Shown piece by piece: positions 32,781 to 41,104 of a DNA stretch of 64,000 nt (within the stretch, counting starts at the first letter, position 1; each line of letters begins with the position of its first letter). The stretch comes from Chloracidobacterium sp. (GTDB lineage: Bacteria; Acidobacteriota; Blastocatellia; Pyrinomonadales; Pyrinomonadaceae): NCBI GenBank assembly GCA_016716365.1, contig JADJWM010000003.1:252001-316000 (forward strand), given 5' to 3'. The translations under genes were made by a program, and so were the position numbers. The notes under the pieces were generated by a model. The model ran no database searches. It was given only the letters and a program-made list of their open reading frames with translations, and was not told the DNA's origin.

Positions 32781-34102
32781 TATTCTTGCCCTCCATCGCC
32801 GTCAAAGCAGTGAATTCCATGCAGGGTGTCACTGTCGTCCGTCGCCCCTTTACCACCGACGGCATAAATGTAATCGGTCGGGTTCGATCGGTCGAAGACC
32901 TTTTTTCCCTCCACCCACGTTTCTTCGACGTGCGTGTAAATGCTCAGTGGGTCGCCGGAGAGGACGATCAGATCGGCGTCCTTGCCGGCCTCGAGCGAAC
33001 CAACGCGGTCCGCGAGATCCAGCATGATCGCATTCGCCATCGTCATTCCGTAAAGGGCCTTGTCGCGGCTCATTCCCGCGCGGACGGCGACACCGGCCGA
33101 TCGAAGGAACCAGCGCGAGTCGGTAATGCCGTCATCGGTATGGAAGCCTGCAAGTGCTCCGGCCCGTTCAAGAGCGGCGCCGTTCTTATAATCGACGTCC
33201 ACCGTCTCGAGCTTGCCGCCGGGAGCGTCGATCATGATGATCGATGAGGGTGCCTTAGCAGCAGCTATCTCGTCGGCGACCTTCCACGCCTCGGACACGT
33301 GCTGCAGGACGATGCGAAAGCAGAATTCTTTCGATAAGCGGAGGGCCGTCATGATGTCGTCGTGACGGTGCGTGTGAAAGTGGACCATCCGCTTACCTTC
33401 GAGCACCTCAACCAGAGCCTCCATCGCAAGGTCACGCGGCGGGAGTTTTGTCTTGTCGCTGCCGGCTTTGGCGACTTTGTCCCGATACTCCTGGGCCTTG
33501 ATGAACTGTTCGCGGACAAGCGCGGCCGATTTCGCGCGGGTACCGGGAAACGAACCACCGCCGGTCCTGATCGAATTCGTACCATTCGCAAATTTGATCC
33601 CGCCCATGTACTTGCCATCTTTGCCGATGATGAGGAGATCGTCGATCTTAACGGCGTCGTCGCGGAGCTTGAGGTAAAGAGTCTGCCCGCTGTCGAGATG
33701 GCCCGACCCCGGCATTACGTTAACGGTCGTAATACCGCCCGCCTGGGCACGTTGTATGCTCGAGGCTCGAACATTCACGCTATCCAATATTCTGACATCG
33801 GGCTGGATCGGGCCCGTGGAATCCGCCCCCGCAGGACCGCCGATATGGCTGTGGGTGTCGACAAGTCCCGGCATGATCGTCTTGCCGTTCATGTCGAGAA
33901 CCTGGGCGTCGGCCGGAACCTGAACGTTGGCCCCGACGGCGGTGATCTTCCCGTTCTGTATAATGATCGTTCCGCGCTCGATCGTCTGGCCGACTATTGG
34001 AATGATCCGCGTGTTGGTAAAGGCAACGGTCCGTTGCTGTCCTAAAATAGAACACGCACACGTCAAAATTAAGACAATAAATGTCAGGAAAGGTCTTTTC
34101 AT
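32780..34102 (-). CDS. Secreted amidohydrolase (imidazolonepropionase-like)
   Basis: This is an exported metal-dependent amidohydrolase that may act as a cyclic imide hydrolase or peptidase. From the ATG at 34102 (AGAGG 8 nt upstream) it is 440 residues. It has a signal peptide containing ILTCACSILG (possibly a lipoprotein), the metal motif VDTHSHIGG and a further His cluster VHFHTHRHDD. IVLQHVSEA holds another ligand, and FHTDDGI the active-site Asp. The C terminus ends with the standard RVGSLEAGKDADLIVLSGDP. The substrate is unknown. The gene overlaps the start of the second amidohydrolase by one base, so the two proteins are probably made together. Confidence 0.88.
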   Translation of the reverse strand: MKRPFLTFIVLILTCACSILGQQRTVAFTNTRIIPIVGQTIERGTIIIQNGKITAVGANVQVPADAQVLDMNGKTIMPGLVDTHSHIGGPAGADSTGPIQPDVRILDSVNVRASSIQRAQAGGITTVNVMPGSGHLDSGQTLYLKLRDDAVKIDDLLIIGKDGKYMGGIKFANGTNSIRTGGGSFPGTRAKSAALVREQFIKAQEYRDKVAKAGSDKTKLPPRDLAMEALVEVLEGKRMVHFHTHRHDDIMTALRLSKEFCFRIVLQHVSEAWKVADEIAAAKAPSSIIMIDAPGGKLETVDVDYKNGAALERAGALAGFHTDDGITDSRWFLRSAGVAVRAGMSRDKALYGMTMANAIMLDLADRVGSLEAGKDADLIVLSGDPLSIYTHVEETWVEGKKVFDRSNPTDYIYAVGGKGATDDSDTLHGIHCFDGDGGQE

Positions 34103-34480
34103 TGTTACCTCTGATCTTTTAGGCTGCTTCAATAAAAAAAAGGGGATCGTGTTTTGCTACGTTCCTATGAAAGCCTCTGCGCTGTCAAGAAGAGACTGCG
34201 GGAAAGCCCCACTAAGTGGCCCGATCTCAAGAAATGAGCGACAACCAAAAACCTTTCCCGAGCGTCTTAGATACAGATCTTCAGCCCGTAAAGCTTGTCT
34301 ATTGTTGGGAGTGCGAATACGGATCTTCCGATCAGAATGAACGATTTTTCGGGAACATACGGCTACATTGAACGTATGTAATGAAGAACGGCAAAGTGCC
34401 CATTCCTGGATCTATTATTTTTTATTCGGGAACTTCAGGTCCGATCCGGCAAAAAGGTCCGGCCTGATTCGTCAAGTTTG
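34103..34480. other. Gap upstream of the amidohydrolase pair
   Basis: The 378-bp gap holds the amidohydrolase promoter region (minus strand), a possible 45-codon reading frame at 34234-34371, and the approach to a sigma-54 promoter. An AT-rich tract precedes 34430. No other structure was recognised. Confidence 0.4.
34234..34371 (+). CDS. Possible 45-residue small protein
   Basis: A short frame starts MSDNQKPFPSVLDTD and includes LVYCWECEYGSSDQ with a CxxC pair. Codon choice and composition look plausible, but there is no clear Shine-Dalgarno sequence. Without homologues this remains a weak call. Confidence 0.3.
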   Translation: MSDNQKPFPSVLDTDLQPVKLVYCWECEYGSSDQNERFFGNIRLH

Positions 34481-34496
34481 TGGCACGCTCTTTGCA
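34481..34496 (+). promoter_or_regulatory. Sigma-54 promoter of the 71-residue basic protein gene
   Basis: TGGCAC (34481-34486), five bases, then TTGCA (34492-34496) is a perfect RpoN promoter with GG and GC exactly ten bases apart. The start would be near 34507, about 55 nt before the coding region. It is the best match to the consensus seen in the window. Confidence 0.75.
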
Positions 34497-34570
34497 GATA
34501 CAAAAAATTAGGAATCTCAATTCCCATTTTGAGCGAAAAGAATACGACAAGGAGGTTGGCTATTATAAAT

Positions 34571-34786
34571 ATGAAGAACGGTAGGATCAAGGTTATCAAG
34601 CGTGGAGAGTCTCCGACCCAGCCGGTAAAGGCTAAAGCGGCTACGCCCGAAAAGGGCCAGGGCGCACGCGAAATGGTCGCAACGGTCAAGAACTGGGTTG
34701 CCGACCTTCAGTCGAAGAAACGGGCCGAAACGAAAACGGCTATCAAAATGTTTCTTGCTGCCAAACCGCAGGCCGGCGAGGCGTAA
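34571..34786 (+). CDS. Small basic protein under sigma-54 control
   Basis: A 71-residue Lys-rich protein has an N-terminal basic segment (MKNGRIKVIKRGESPTQPVK), a Lys/Ala/Pro spacer and a C-terminal helix (REMVATVKNWVADLQSKKRAETKTAIKMF). No family was recognised. Features resemble small nucleic-acid-binding or stress proteins, but that is inference. A strong AAGGAGG (34549-34555) sits 15 nt before the ATG, an unusually long distance. In-frame ATT (34562) lies 6 nt after it and could be the real initiation codon, adding three residues. A terminator at 34857-34891 closes the unit. Confidence 0.7.
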   Translation: MKNGRIKVIKRGESPTQPVKAKAATPEKGQGAREMVATVKNWVADLQSKKRAETKTAIKMFLAAKPQAGEA

Positions 34787-34856
34787 AAGTTCACACCAGG
34801 TGCTGAATTCGAGCCCGTGTCGAATTCGGACTATCCATTAAACGTTTCAAACTCAT

Positions 34857-34891
34857 AGGACATCCATTTAGATGGCTGTCCTTTCTTTTTT
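34857..34891 (+). terminator. Rho-independent terminator after the small basic protein gene
   Basis: AGGACATCCA (34857-34866) pairs with TGGCTGTCCT (34873-34882), apart from one T/C mismatch, followed by a T-rich run TTCTTTTTT. Confidence 0.8.
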
Positions 34892-34975
34892 GTAGTTGTC
34901 CTTCTCATTCCGGGTGGAATCCTACGAAATTCATTGATATTCTAGTCGGCATTCACATCATTCCAAACGTCGAAT

Positions 34976-35737
34976 ATGAACAATAGAATAGCGATCGTGA
35001 CCGGAGCTACGAGCGGGATCGGGAGGGCGACGGCCCTTCGATTTGCCCGTGAGGGGATCGGAGTTTTTGCCGTTGGCCGAAACGAGACGGAATTATCGCG
35101 GCTTTCGGACGAATGCTCGGATCTTGCCGGGGAGGTCCGGGCGTTTCGGGCTGACCTTTCCGATCGATCCCAGACCGAAGGCTTGGCCGCCGCGGCCGTC
35201 GAAGAGTTCGGCCGCTTGGATATCCTTGTAAATGCGGCCGGAATAATTAAGAACGGGTCGATCGAGACGACTTCTTTGGAAGATTGGGATTCGATGTTGA
35301 ACATCAACCTTGATTCCGTTTTCCACCTTACGCAAAAGTGCGTACCTTTCCTCGTCGAATCGAAGGGAAATATCGTGAACGTGTCGAGCGTTACCGGGCT
35401 TCGGGCTTTTCCGAACGTACTTGCTTATTGCGTTTCCAAGGCCGCGATCGATCAGTTCACACGCTGTGTCTCGCTCGAACTTGGCCCTGCCGGAGTCAGG
35501 GTGAACGCTGTAAATCCCGGCGTCGTCGTCACGAATCTGCACAAGCGCGGCGGGATGAGCGACGAAGCCTATGAAAAGTTTTTGGACAATGCCGGGAACA
35601 CCCACCCGATCGGGCGTGCAGGAACGCCGGAGGAGGTGGCAGAACTGATCGCTTTTCTGGCGTCGGACCAGGCGTCGTGGATCACCGGCGTGACGTATTC
35701 GATCGACGGGGGACGGGCTCAAACCTGTGCCCGGTAA
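34976..35737 (+). CDS. Short-chain dehydrogenase/reductase
   Basis: This is a classical SDR oxidoreductase of 253 residues. The NAD(P)-binding motif is VTGATSGIGRATALRFA. NAAG appears in ILVNAAGIIKNG, the catalytic Ser in NVSSVTGLRAFP, and the Tyr-x-x-x-Lys in LAYCVSKAAIDQF. The C terminus ASWITGVTYSIDGGRA is typical of this clan. The residue after the second strand (VGRNETE) with Arg suggests NADPH preference, but this is uncertain. The substrate is unknown. The gene is followed 33 bp later by the metallo-beta-lactamase-fold gene in the same direction and could be cotranscribed with it. Confidence 0.92.
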   Translation: MNNRIAIVTGATSGIGRATALRFAREGIGVFAVGRNETELSRLSDECSDLAGEVRAFRADLSDRSQTEGLAAAAVEEFGRLDILVNAAGIIKNGSIETTSLEDWDSMLNINLDSVFHLTQKCVPFLVESKGNIVNVSSVTGLRAFPNVLAYCVSKAAIDQFTRCVSLELGPAGVRVNAVNPGVVVTNLHKRGGMSDEAYEKFLDNAGNTHPIGRAGTPEEVAELIAFLASDQASWITGVTYSIDGGRAQTCAR

Positions 35738-35770
35738 TGCGAGTCAGGGCCGGGCAGCCTTTTATTTCGC

Positions 35771-36547
35771 GTGAAAGTAAGGATCTTGCCAAGCACTTTT
35801 GATGACGACGGCCGCGATTCCGGCCGTCAGCACCTTACGTGCATGGTGGTTGACGGGGCGGTCGCTTTTGACGCGGGAAGCCTTGCAATGGCCGCGGATG
35901 ACCATCTGCGTTCTTCGGTCCGCGATGTGGTCATAAGCCATGCACATCTCGACCACATTGCCGGCCTTCCACTTTTCATCGACGACCTATTCTCGGAATT
36001 GACCGAACCGGTCCGGATCCACGGCCTGGCAAGCGTGATCCAAGTGCTCGAGGAACACATCTTCAATTGGAGCATCTATCCACGATTTTCTGAGCTGACC
36101 AATAAGCACGGAAAGGTCATCGAGTATTTGGAATTCGAACCTGGCGAGTCGTTTTCCGTAAAGCATTTGTCGGTGTTGCCGGTGGAAGTCAATCATCGGG
36201 TTCCGAGCTGCGGGTTTGTGATCAACGATGGTGCATCAACGATCGCGGTCACCGGAGATACCGCTCCCACGGACCTGTTTTGGCAAACTGTAAATTCTCT
36301 GCCGTCACTGAATGCGCTCATCATAGAATGCGCATTCCCCAATGAGCTTAGTGAATTAGCGGCGATCTCGCACCATCTGACCCCGAGCGGCCTGAGCAAA
36401 GAATTGACCAAGCTCGAACGCACGGATTGCCGGATCTACGTCTCAAACCTGAAACCAACTTATCGTGATGAGATAGTCCGTGAGCTGGATGGGCTGAGGC
36501 CGGACGGCCTGGAGGTGCTTACGGTGGCCCGGGACTATATTTGGTGA
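35771..36547 (+). CDS. Metallo-beta-lactamase-fold phosphodiesterase (class II cyclic-nucleotide type)
   Basis: The 258-residue protein has the metal motif VISHAHLDHIAGLPLFIDD (His-x-His-x-Asp-His). It also has EVNHRVPSCGFVI with a further His, AVTGDTAPTDLFW and a final SNLKPTYRDEI. This arrangement and length fit class II 3',5'-cyclic-nucleotide phosphodiesterases (CpdP/PDE1 type). Related enzymes hydrolyse cAMP, but the substrate is not proved by sequence. No signal peptide is seen. It follows the SDR gene and converges with the small Lys-rich genes. A Crp-family regulator about 10 kb away is the only nearby cAMP-linked clue and may not bind cAMP. Confidence 0.8.
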   Translation: MKVRILPSTFDDDGRDSGRQHLTCMVVDGAVAFDAGSLAMAADDHLRSSVRDVVISHAHLDHIAGLPLFIDDLFSELTEPVRIHGLASVIQVLEEHIFNWSIYPRFSELTNKHGKVIEYLEFEPGESFSVKHLSVLPVEVNHRVPSCGFVINDGASTIAVTGDTAPTDLFWQTVNSLPSLNALIIECAFPNELSELAAISHHLTPSGLSKELTKLERTDCRIYVSNLKPTYRDEIVRELDGLRPDGLEVLTVARDYIW

Positions 36548-36549
36548 TC

Positions 36550-36795
36550 CTACCGGACCTTGTCGCGTAGGAAATTGATCGGTTCGAAGGCCCCCTGTCG
36601 ATGTTCGCCGACAAAATCGTGAAGTTCGACCCTGCCGTTAGGCCTAACATTCTTGACGCGAAAGGTCCGTTCCTCACGGGTCCTGCCCGGCATTATTTCG
36701 GCCTTGAACGTAACTTGCATCTCGGGGCGAGCCCATGAGATCTGGACGGGAGCCGCCGGCTCTTTCTTCTTTTTGTTGTTCTTAAAGATCGGCAT
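36550..36795 (-). CDS. Small basic protein of unknown function
   Basis: From the ATG at 36795 the 81-residue product starts MPIFKNNKKKKEPAAPVQ. A beta-rich core follows (EMQVTFKAEIMPGRTREER, then FRVKNVRPNGRVELHD), and the C terminus is EGHRQGAFEPINF-like. I do not recognise the family. The fold could be a small beta-barrel nucleic-acid-binding domain, but this is a guess. The start overlaps by 14 bp a second Lys-rich short gene in another frame. Reading the same frame upstream of 36795 gives unlikely sequence. It converges with the phosphodiesterase gene. Confidence 0.6.
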   Translation of the reverse strand: MPIFKNNKKKKEPAAPVQISWARPEMQVTFKAEIMPGRTREERTFRVKNVRPNGRVELHDFVGEHRQGAFEPINFLRDKVR

Positions 36796-36961
36796 CGGGA
36801 ACTGTTTCAGAGGTGTCTTTTTTATGCTTGGTCTTGCGTCCGACGCGGTCGAGTTTATCCTCTCGCTTCGACGGGCCAAATTTCTTTGAAGAGGGAGCCG
36901 TTGGCTTTCTGATCGTCTCAAACAGACCCTTCTTCTTTTTTCTGGGCTTCTTAACGGCCAC
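36782..36961 (-). CDS. Possible 59-residue Lys-rich protein
   Basis: A GTG-started frame encodes MAVKKPRKKKKGLFETIRKP, then KFGPSKREDKLDRVGRKTKH and a short acidic end. Nearly one residue in three is Lys or Arg. It runs into the downstream 81-residue gene with a 14-bp overlap, which is compatible with translational coupling. No homologue is known to me. It could instead be the N-terminal part of the downstream protein separated by a frameshift. Confidence 0.45.
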   Translation of the reverse strand: MAVKKPRKKKKGLFETIRKPTAPSSKKFGPSKREDKLDRVGRKTKHKKDTSETVPDADL

Positions 36962-37193
36962 GACGCCGACAGTATATCAAACTCGGCCGTTTAGGAGGTA
37001 TATATCGGCGGCCGCTCCGCCGTCCCTCCCCTTTTTGCGAGCACAATGTTAACTAATTATTGACAAATCGGGATGGAACTTTCACTATGATTTACGTCCG
37101 ATCATTGAGGGTCCCGCAATTTAGTTGGGTTGTGAACGCGGATCTCAGGAACCTTGGAGTGGGCTTCGATGCCGATTTCGGTGTCCCAAAAGA

Positions 37194-38075
37194 GTGGGGG
37201 GTATCCCGAAATTCTTGAAAGCTGCGACCTATTATCTTGTAACGCTGATCATTAGCGCTCTTGTATTCGTCCTTGTAGCGAGTTGGCTTAATGACGGAGT
37301 CGACGAGGCCCCCTGGCTCGTTGCTTTGATATGCGCCCTGGCTGCTGCCGCAGCATTCGTCCTGTTCAGGGAATTTTTTCTCCGGCCTCGAAAAGCAAGG
37401 TCGGTGGCGGCCCGAAAGCTTTCGAGCCGCGTGATGGCGGCGAACGGCCGACGAAGTAACGGTGATACGGGGAAATTCTCGCTCAGGCATAACGAAGAGT
37501 ATTTGCGGGAGATCAAGAAAAAGTCCGAGGCCGCGAACGTCCTGGGAAAATTCGCCGATCCGCATAAAGAAGTGTATGAAATGTGCGAATCGTACATCGA
37601 ATTGATCACCTCCGAACTCGATCGGGTGCGGGTCGGCTCGCCGCGTATCCCGGCGTTTAGAAAAGGGACAAAATTCGCATCGGAGCGGCACCGTTTTCAT
37701 ATGTTGAAATGGGCCGAGATAAGCTCAAGATCGTTCTCCAATGAGGCGCGGGCCGGGCAATCGGCCAAGGAGAAGATCGACGCCGCAGAACATGCACTGC
37801 GGGCGGTCGAAAAGGCGGTCGGGTCATATCCGGATGAGCCGGCGTTGACGGAATCCAGGTCCCTCCTTGAGACCTTCATTTTGACGGCCCGCGTAGGAGA
37901 TTCGATCGAGGCCGCCGAGATGGATGCGAGGTCCGGAAATGGACGGGCCGCATTGGATAGATACAGAATGGTCCTAAACGAGGTCGATCGGTTTGGCGGC
38001 GATCTCCCCGAAAGGCCTTTGATACGTGACCGGCTTGTGCTCGAGATCGAGAAGTTAAGTGAATACTACGGGTAA
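37194..38075 (+). CDS. Membrane protein of unknown function with helical cytoplasmic domain
   Basis: From the GTG at 37194 the 293-residue product has two adjacent N-terminal membrane helices (YYLVTLIISALVFVLVASWL, then PWLVALICALAAAAAFVLF). About 220 charged, mostly helical residues follow, with a possible coiled coil at EYLREIKKKSEAANVLG and tetratricopeptide-like spacing later. A longer reading to 37125 adds 23 unlikely residues. I do not recognise the family. The last 17 bp overlap a GTG that could start the next zinc-ribbon-like gene. Confidence 0.7.
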   Translation: MGGIPKFLKAATYYLVTLIISALVFVLVASWLNDGVDEAPWLVALICALAAAAAFVLFREFFLRPRKARSVAARKLSSRVMAANGRRSNGDTGKFSLRHNEEYLREIKKKSEAANVLGKFADPHKEVYEMCESYIELITSELDRVRVGSPRIPAFRKGTKFASERHRFHMLKWAEISSRSFSNEARAGQSAKEKIDAAEHALRAVEKAVGSYPDEPALTESRSLLETFILTARVGDSIEAAEMDARSGNGRAALDRYRMVLNEVDRFGGDLPERPLIRDRLVLEIEKLSEYYG

Positions 38076-38364
38076 GAGCGATGTTATACCTCCCAGGTCG
38101 ACCGTTTCGGAATCGGGAAGAGAAGTAAAGCATCAAAAGCCCCGAAAGAAGAAAATGATCGCCCAACGTTGTCCAAAATGCAGGAGCAACCGGGTCCGGC
38201 GGGGATATCGCCCGACGCCGATCTTCGCGAAGCTGCTCTGTCGCTACAACTTGTTGTGCGACAACTGTAATCTTGAATTTCGGGGCTTTGCGATCGGACT
38301 GGCATCACGTCGGCGAGCGTCCCGACGAGCCGCGAGGTCTCCCGAACCCGGCCCCACAGAGTGA
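38059..38364 (+). CDS. Zinc-ribbon-like small protein
   Basis: The frame encodes 101 residues from the GTG at 38059, which overlaps the previous gene, or 69 residues from the ATG at 38155 (MIAQRCPKCRSNRVRRGYRP). Two CxxC pairs (CPKC and CDNC, about 35 residues apart) flank the basic segment RPTPIFAKLLCRYNLL, forming a zinc ribbon. The C terminus is Arg/Ala-rich. The exact role is unknown. It overlaps the upstream end of the following polysaccharide-export gene region and may be cotranscribed with it. Confidence 0.6.
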   Translation: MNTTGKSDVIPPRSTVSESGREVKHQKPRKKKMIAQRCPKCRSNRVRRGYRPTPIFAKLLCRYNLLCDNCNLEFRGFAIGLASRRRASRRAARSPEPGPTE

Positions 38365-38444
38365 AGTCTTCTTACGTTCAGTTCCTACCGGCCTGCCAGC
38401 GCTGTATCATCACGAACAACTTTCGTTCGAACCGGCAAGGCATT

Positions 38445-39403
38445 ATGAGCCGATACCGATCCTTCTTGAGTTTCATTTTCCTGATCTCGGCAGCTGTCTG
38501 TGTCGCCGGACAGGGCACTATCGCGGCCACGGCCCGCGATGTGAAGGAGAGGATCCACGTTGGCGACATCGTCGACGTCGACGTGCTCGGGAGCTTCGAT
38601 TACGATTGGCGGGGCGGGCTCAACCCGGAAGGATTCCTTGATAATTTTAACAAAGTCGCAACACCCGTTTTTGCTCTTTGCAGGACGCCGGACGAACTCG
38701 CCGGCGTGATAGAGAAAGAATATGGTGTCTTTCTCAGGACGCCCGACGTGCGAGTCAGGATCGTCGACCGAAGTAACCGGCCGGTCGCCTACGTGCACGG
38801 GGCGGTCAAGAATCCGCATCGCTTCCGCCTACTTCGGCCCGCGAGCCTGATCGAACTGTTGGTGTATTCGGGCGGTATCACCGACCGGTCCCGGGGCGAG
38901 GTGACCATATTCCGAAATCCGGCACTGAATTGCACCCGGCCGACTGGAAGGGTTGAGGGCTCTCCGGCCCGGATCCGAGGCTTATCTCGATCAAGATCGC
39001 TGACCTTCTGGCAGGCAGCCCGGATGCGAATTTCCTCCTGCTCGGAGGAGACATCGTACAAGTTTCGGAAAGCCTCCCGGTCTATGTACTTGGCGAAGTT
39101 GCTGCTCCAAGAAGGATGAACCTGACACCGGGCCTGAACCTTGCCCGGGCGGTCACCGCGGCCGGCGGTATCGTAGGGAGTTACCGCGGGCAGAAGGTGC
39201 GGCTCTATCGAAGGGGCGGCGATGGCAAGATGATGGAATTCGATTGGAAAACCGCCAGCGAACAGGACATTAAGCTCGAGCCGTACGATGTGATCGAGGT
39301 GGAACGGCGGGGCTCGGGGCCGGCCAGGATCCCGACGCTCCCCGGCCCGGACGAGCTGTCCCGAGAGGAATTGGAAAAATTGCCGCTTCGCGTTGTCGAT
39401 TGA
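38445..39403 (+). pseudogene. Frameshifted polysaccharide-export (Wza/BexD-like) protein
   Basis: An intact version would be an outer-membrane polysaccharide export protein of about 315 residues. The first part (from ATG 38445) has a signal peptide (FLSFIFLISAAVCVAGQG), the Poly_export-type segment IHVGDIVDVDVLGSFDYDW and VRVRIVDRSNRPVAYVHGAVKNP as the first SLBB-like repeat. From about 38920 the reading frame changes. The second half (GGDIVQVSESLPVYVLGEVA, NLTPGLNLARAVTAAGG, LEPYDVIEVER) lies one frame over and becomes continuous only after a TGA near 38957. At least one frameshift and perhaps a stop disrupt it. No capsule or EPS genes accompany it. Confidence 0.75.
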
Positions 39404-39510
39404 CCAACCTATTCGATAGCTAACGCATCGAAATTGTTCAATTTACGGAAATTTGTTTCAATAGGAAGTATTGTAGTGATATCCTTATAAGTCGAAATAA
39501 ATAGCCAATA

Positions 39511-39723
39511 ATGAACAAACAGACAAAGAAATTGAGCAGGAGAACCACCGCGATCGCCTGGTTGGGCGGGATCGCTATCATTGTAGGCCTCCTGATCTAC
39601 CTAGAGCAGATCCCGATCCTATATGTCCTTGCGACGATCTCTCTGGTCGTCCTTTTGATTGTAGTCGCGTTCTCAGACCTTGAGAAGGTGGGCGTTGAAG
39701 CGTTTTCAAACGATCGAAACTAG
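39511..39723 (+). CDS. Small membrane protein
   Basis: A 70-residue protein has two adjacent hydrophobic helices, AIAWLGGIAIIVGLLIYL and IPILYVLATISLVVLLIVVAF. A basic N terminus (MNKQTKKLSRRTT) probably faces the cytoplasm, and the tail is short and hydrophilic. No family is recognised. A good frame and position 5 bp before the metalloprotease gene support it as a real gene. The region upstream is AT-rich (39420-39500) and likely holds the promoter. Confidence 0.65.
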   Translation: MNKQTKKLSRRTTAIAWLGGIAIIVGLLIYLEQIPILYVLATISLVVLLIVVAFSDLEKVGVEAFSNDRN

Positions 39724-39728
39724 GCTTT

Positions 39729-41057
39729 ATGCAGAAGTTCCGAAAGCTTACGTTAACCGCCGTGCTCGTACTTGTGCACGCGGCCGCGTCTTTCGGCACC
39801 TCGTTTGAGAGTTCGGCCGAGCGACCCGATCAGCCGCTGCGGTGGCGATCAAAGGTTGTCCCGATCGCGATCTCGTCCTCGCTGCTCCGTCCGGCCCCAA
39901 ATGTTAGATCGGGCACGGATATCGAGGCTGCCCTCAGGCGAAGTTTGAAGACCTGGGAAGAGGTAAGCGGCATCGAATTCCGGGTCACCTATACGGACCG
40001 GCAAAGCGTGAGCGCCCAAACCTCAGGGGACGGCATTAGCCTGGTCACGATCGCGGCAACGGCCGAAAATGTTCTTCTCTTCTCAAAGAACGCACTCGAA
40101 GTGGCGGCCACAACGCGAGTTTATTACGACGGGCGGGGCCGCATCACCGAAGCGGACGTCGTTTTGAACCCGTACCAGCAGTTTTCCAGTGACGGCACCT
40201 TCGGCAGCTTCGATCTTGAATCGACGCTTACTCATGAGATCGGCCACGTACTTGGCCTGGACCATTCGCCGATGCGGGGTTCGGTCATGTACGACAATTT
40301 TGCCAAGAATGGCCTGTTTGGCATTCAGGGCTTCCTTCATCGAACTCTTTCGGAAATGGACCGGGCGGCTGTCAGGGTCAAGTACGGCCAAACTGACGCG
40401 GGATCCGACTGCTGCGGCTCCATCGCCACGCGGCTTACGTATCCGGAAGGGAAGCCGGCGGCGGGTGTCGATGTTTGGGCGGAAGAAGCGGAAACCGGCC
40501 GGGTCGCTGCCCAGGGGATCACGTCGGCAGAGGGCGTGTTTGAATTTTCGGGTTTGAAGGATGGCGAATATTCGATCTATTCCGCCCGGAAAGAAAGATC
40601 CAAGAGGTCAATACCGGCCCAGCATCTGGGTAACGTCGTGGTAGGTTCGGGTGAATCGGGCCTTTTGGCAAAGAAGCTCGAATCGGGACCGGCGCAGGCG
40701 GACATGAAACTGACCGGCCTTAACGGGCAGTTGACCTACAACTCTATTCCGATCAATTCGGGCAAGAGCTACACGATCTATGTGGGCGGGGCCAACCTTT
40801 CGGGAGACGACGTTTCGATCAGCTTCTCATCACCGCTTCTGTTTGTCTTGCCGGGTTCAGTGACCGAACATGATTACGGCGAAGGCCTCTCGGTCCTGAG
40901 TTTCGAGGTTGCTGCCGCACCCGATACTCCGATCGGGGAATACTCAATATTCATCGATGTTCCCGGGGCCGGAAGGGCCGCTGTCGTGGGCGGAGTCGCC
41001 GTCCGGGAATTCATCAATCCTTACAGCAATTTGGTATTTGCAGAGAGAAATCCCTGA
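39729..41057 (+). CDS. Secreted matrixin-like metalloprotease with Ig-like/CNA domains
   Basis: This is an exported zinc metallopeptidase of the M10/M12 metzincin group. The 442-residue protein has a signal peptide (LTAVLVLVHAAASFG) and a catalytic domain with the zinc motif THEIGHVLGLDHSP and Met-turn GSVMYDN. A hairpin segment VKYGQTDAGSDCC follows. Then come beta-sandwich domains: one resembling a carboxypeptidase-regulatory fold (RLTYPEGKPAAGVDVWAEE to KDGEYSIYSARK) and a final Ig-like domain (INSGKSYTIYVGGANLSG). Its target is unknown; cleavage of extracellular proteins is likely. It starts 5 bp after the small membrane protein gene. Confidence 0.88.
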   Translation: MQKFRKLTLTAVLVLVHAAASFGTSFESSAERPDQPLRWRSKVVPIAISSSLLRPAPNVRSGTDIEAALRRSLKTWEEVSGIEFRVTYTDRQSVSAQTSGDGISLVTIAATAENVLLFSKNALEVAATTRVYYDGRGRITEADVVLNPYQQFSSDGTFGSFDLESTLTHEIGHVLGLDHSPMRGSVMYDNFAKNGLFGIQGFLHRTLSEMDRAAVRVKYGQTDAGSDCCGSIATRLTYPEGKPAAGVDVWAEEAETGRVAAQGITSAEGVFEFSGLKDGEYSIYSARKERSKRSIPAQHLGNVVVGSGESGLLAKKLESGPAQADMKLTGLNGQLTYNSIPINSGKSYTIYVGGANLSGDDVSISFSSPLLFVLPGSVTEHDYGEGLSVLSFEVAAAPDTPIGEYSIFIDVPGAGRAAVVGGVAVREFINPYSNLVFAERNP

Positions 41058-41069
41058 AAAATACTTTGG

Positions 41070-41098
41070 TTGCAATCACAATAGCTTTTGTGCATAAT
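41070..41098 (+). promoter_or_regulatory. Promoter of the permease leader RNA
   Basis: TTGCAA (41070-41075) and CATAAT (41093-41098) are separated by 17 bp. Transcription would start near 41105, immediately before the first hairpin of a leader of about 255 nt. Confidence 0.65.
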
Positions 41099-41104
41099 CG
41101 GTGC

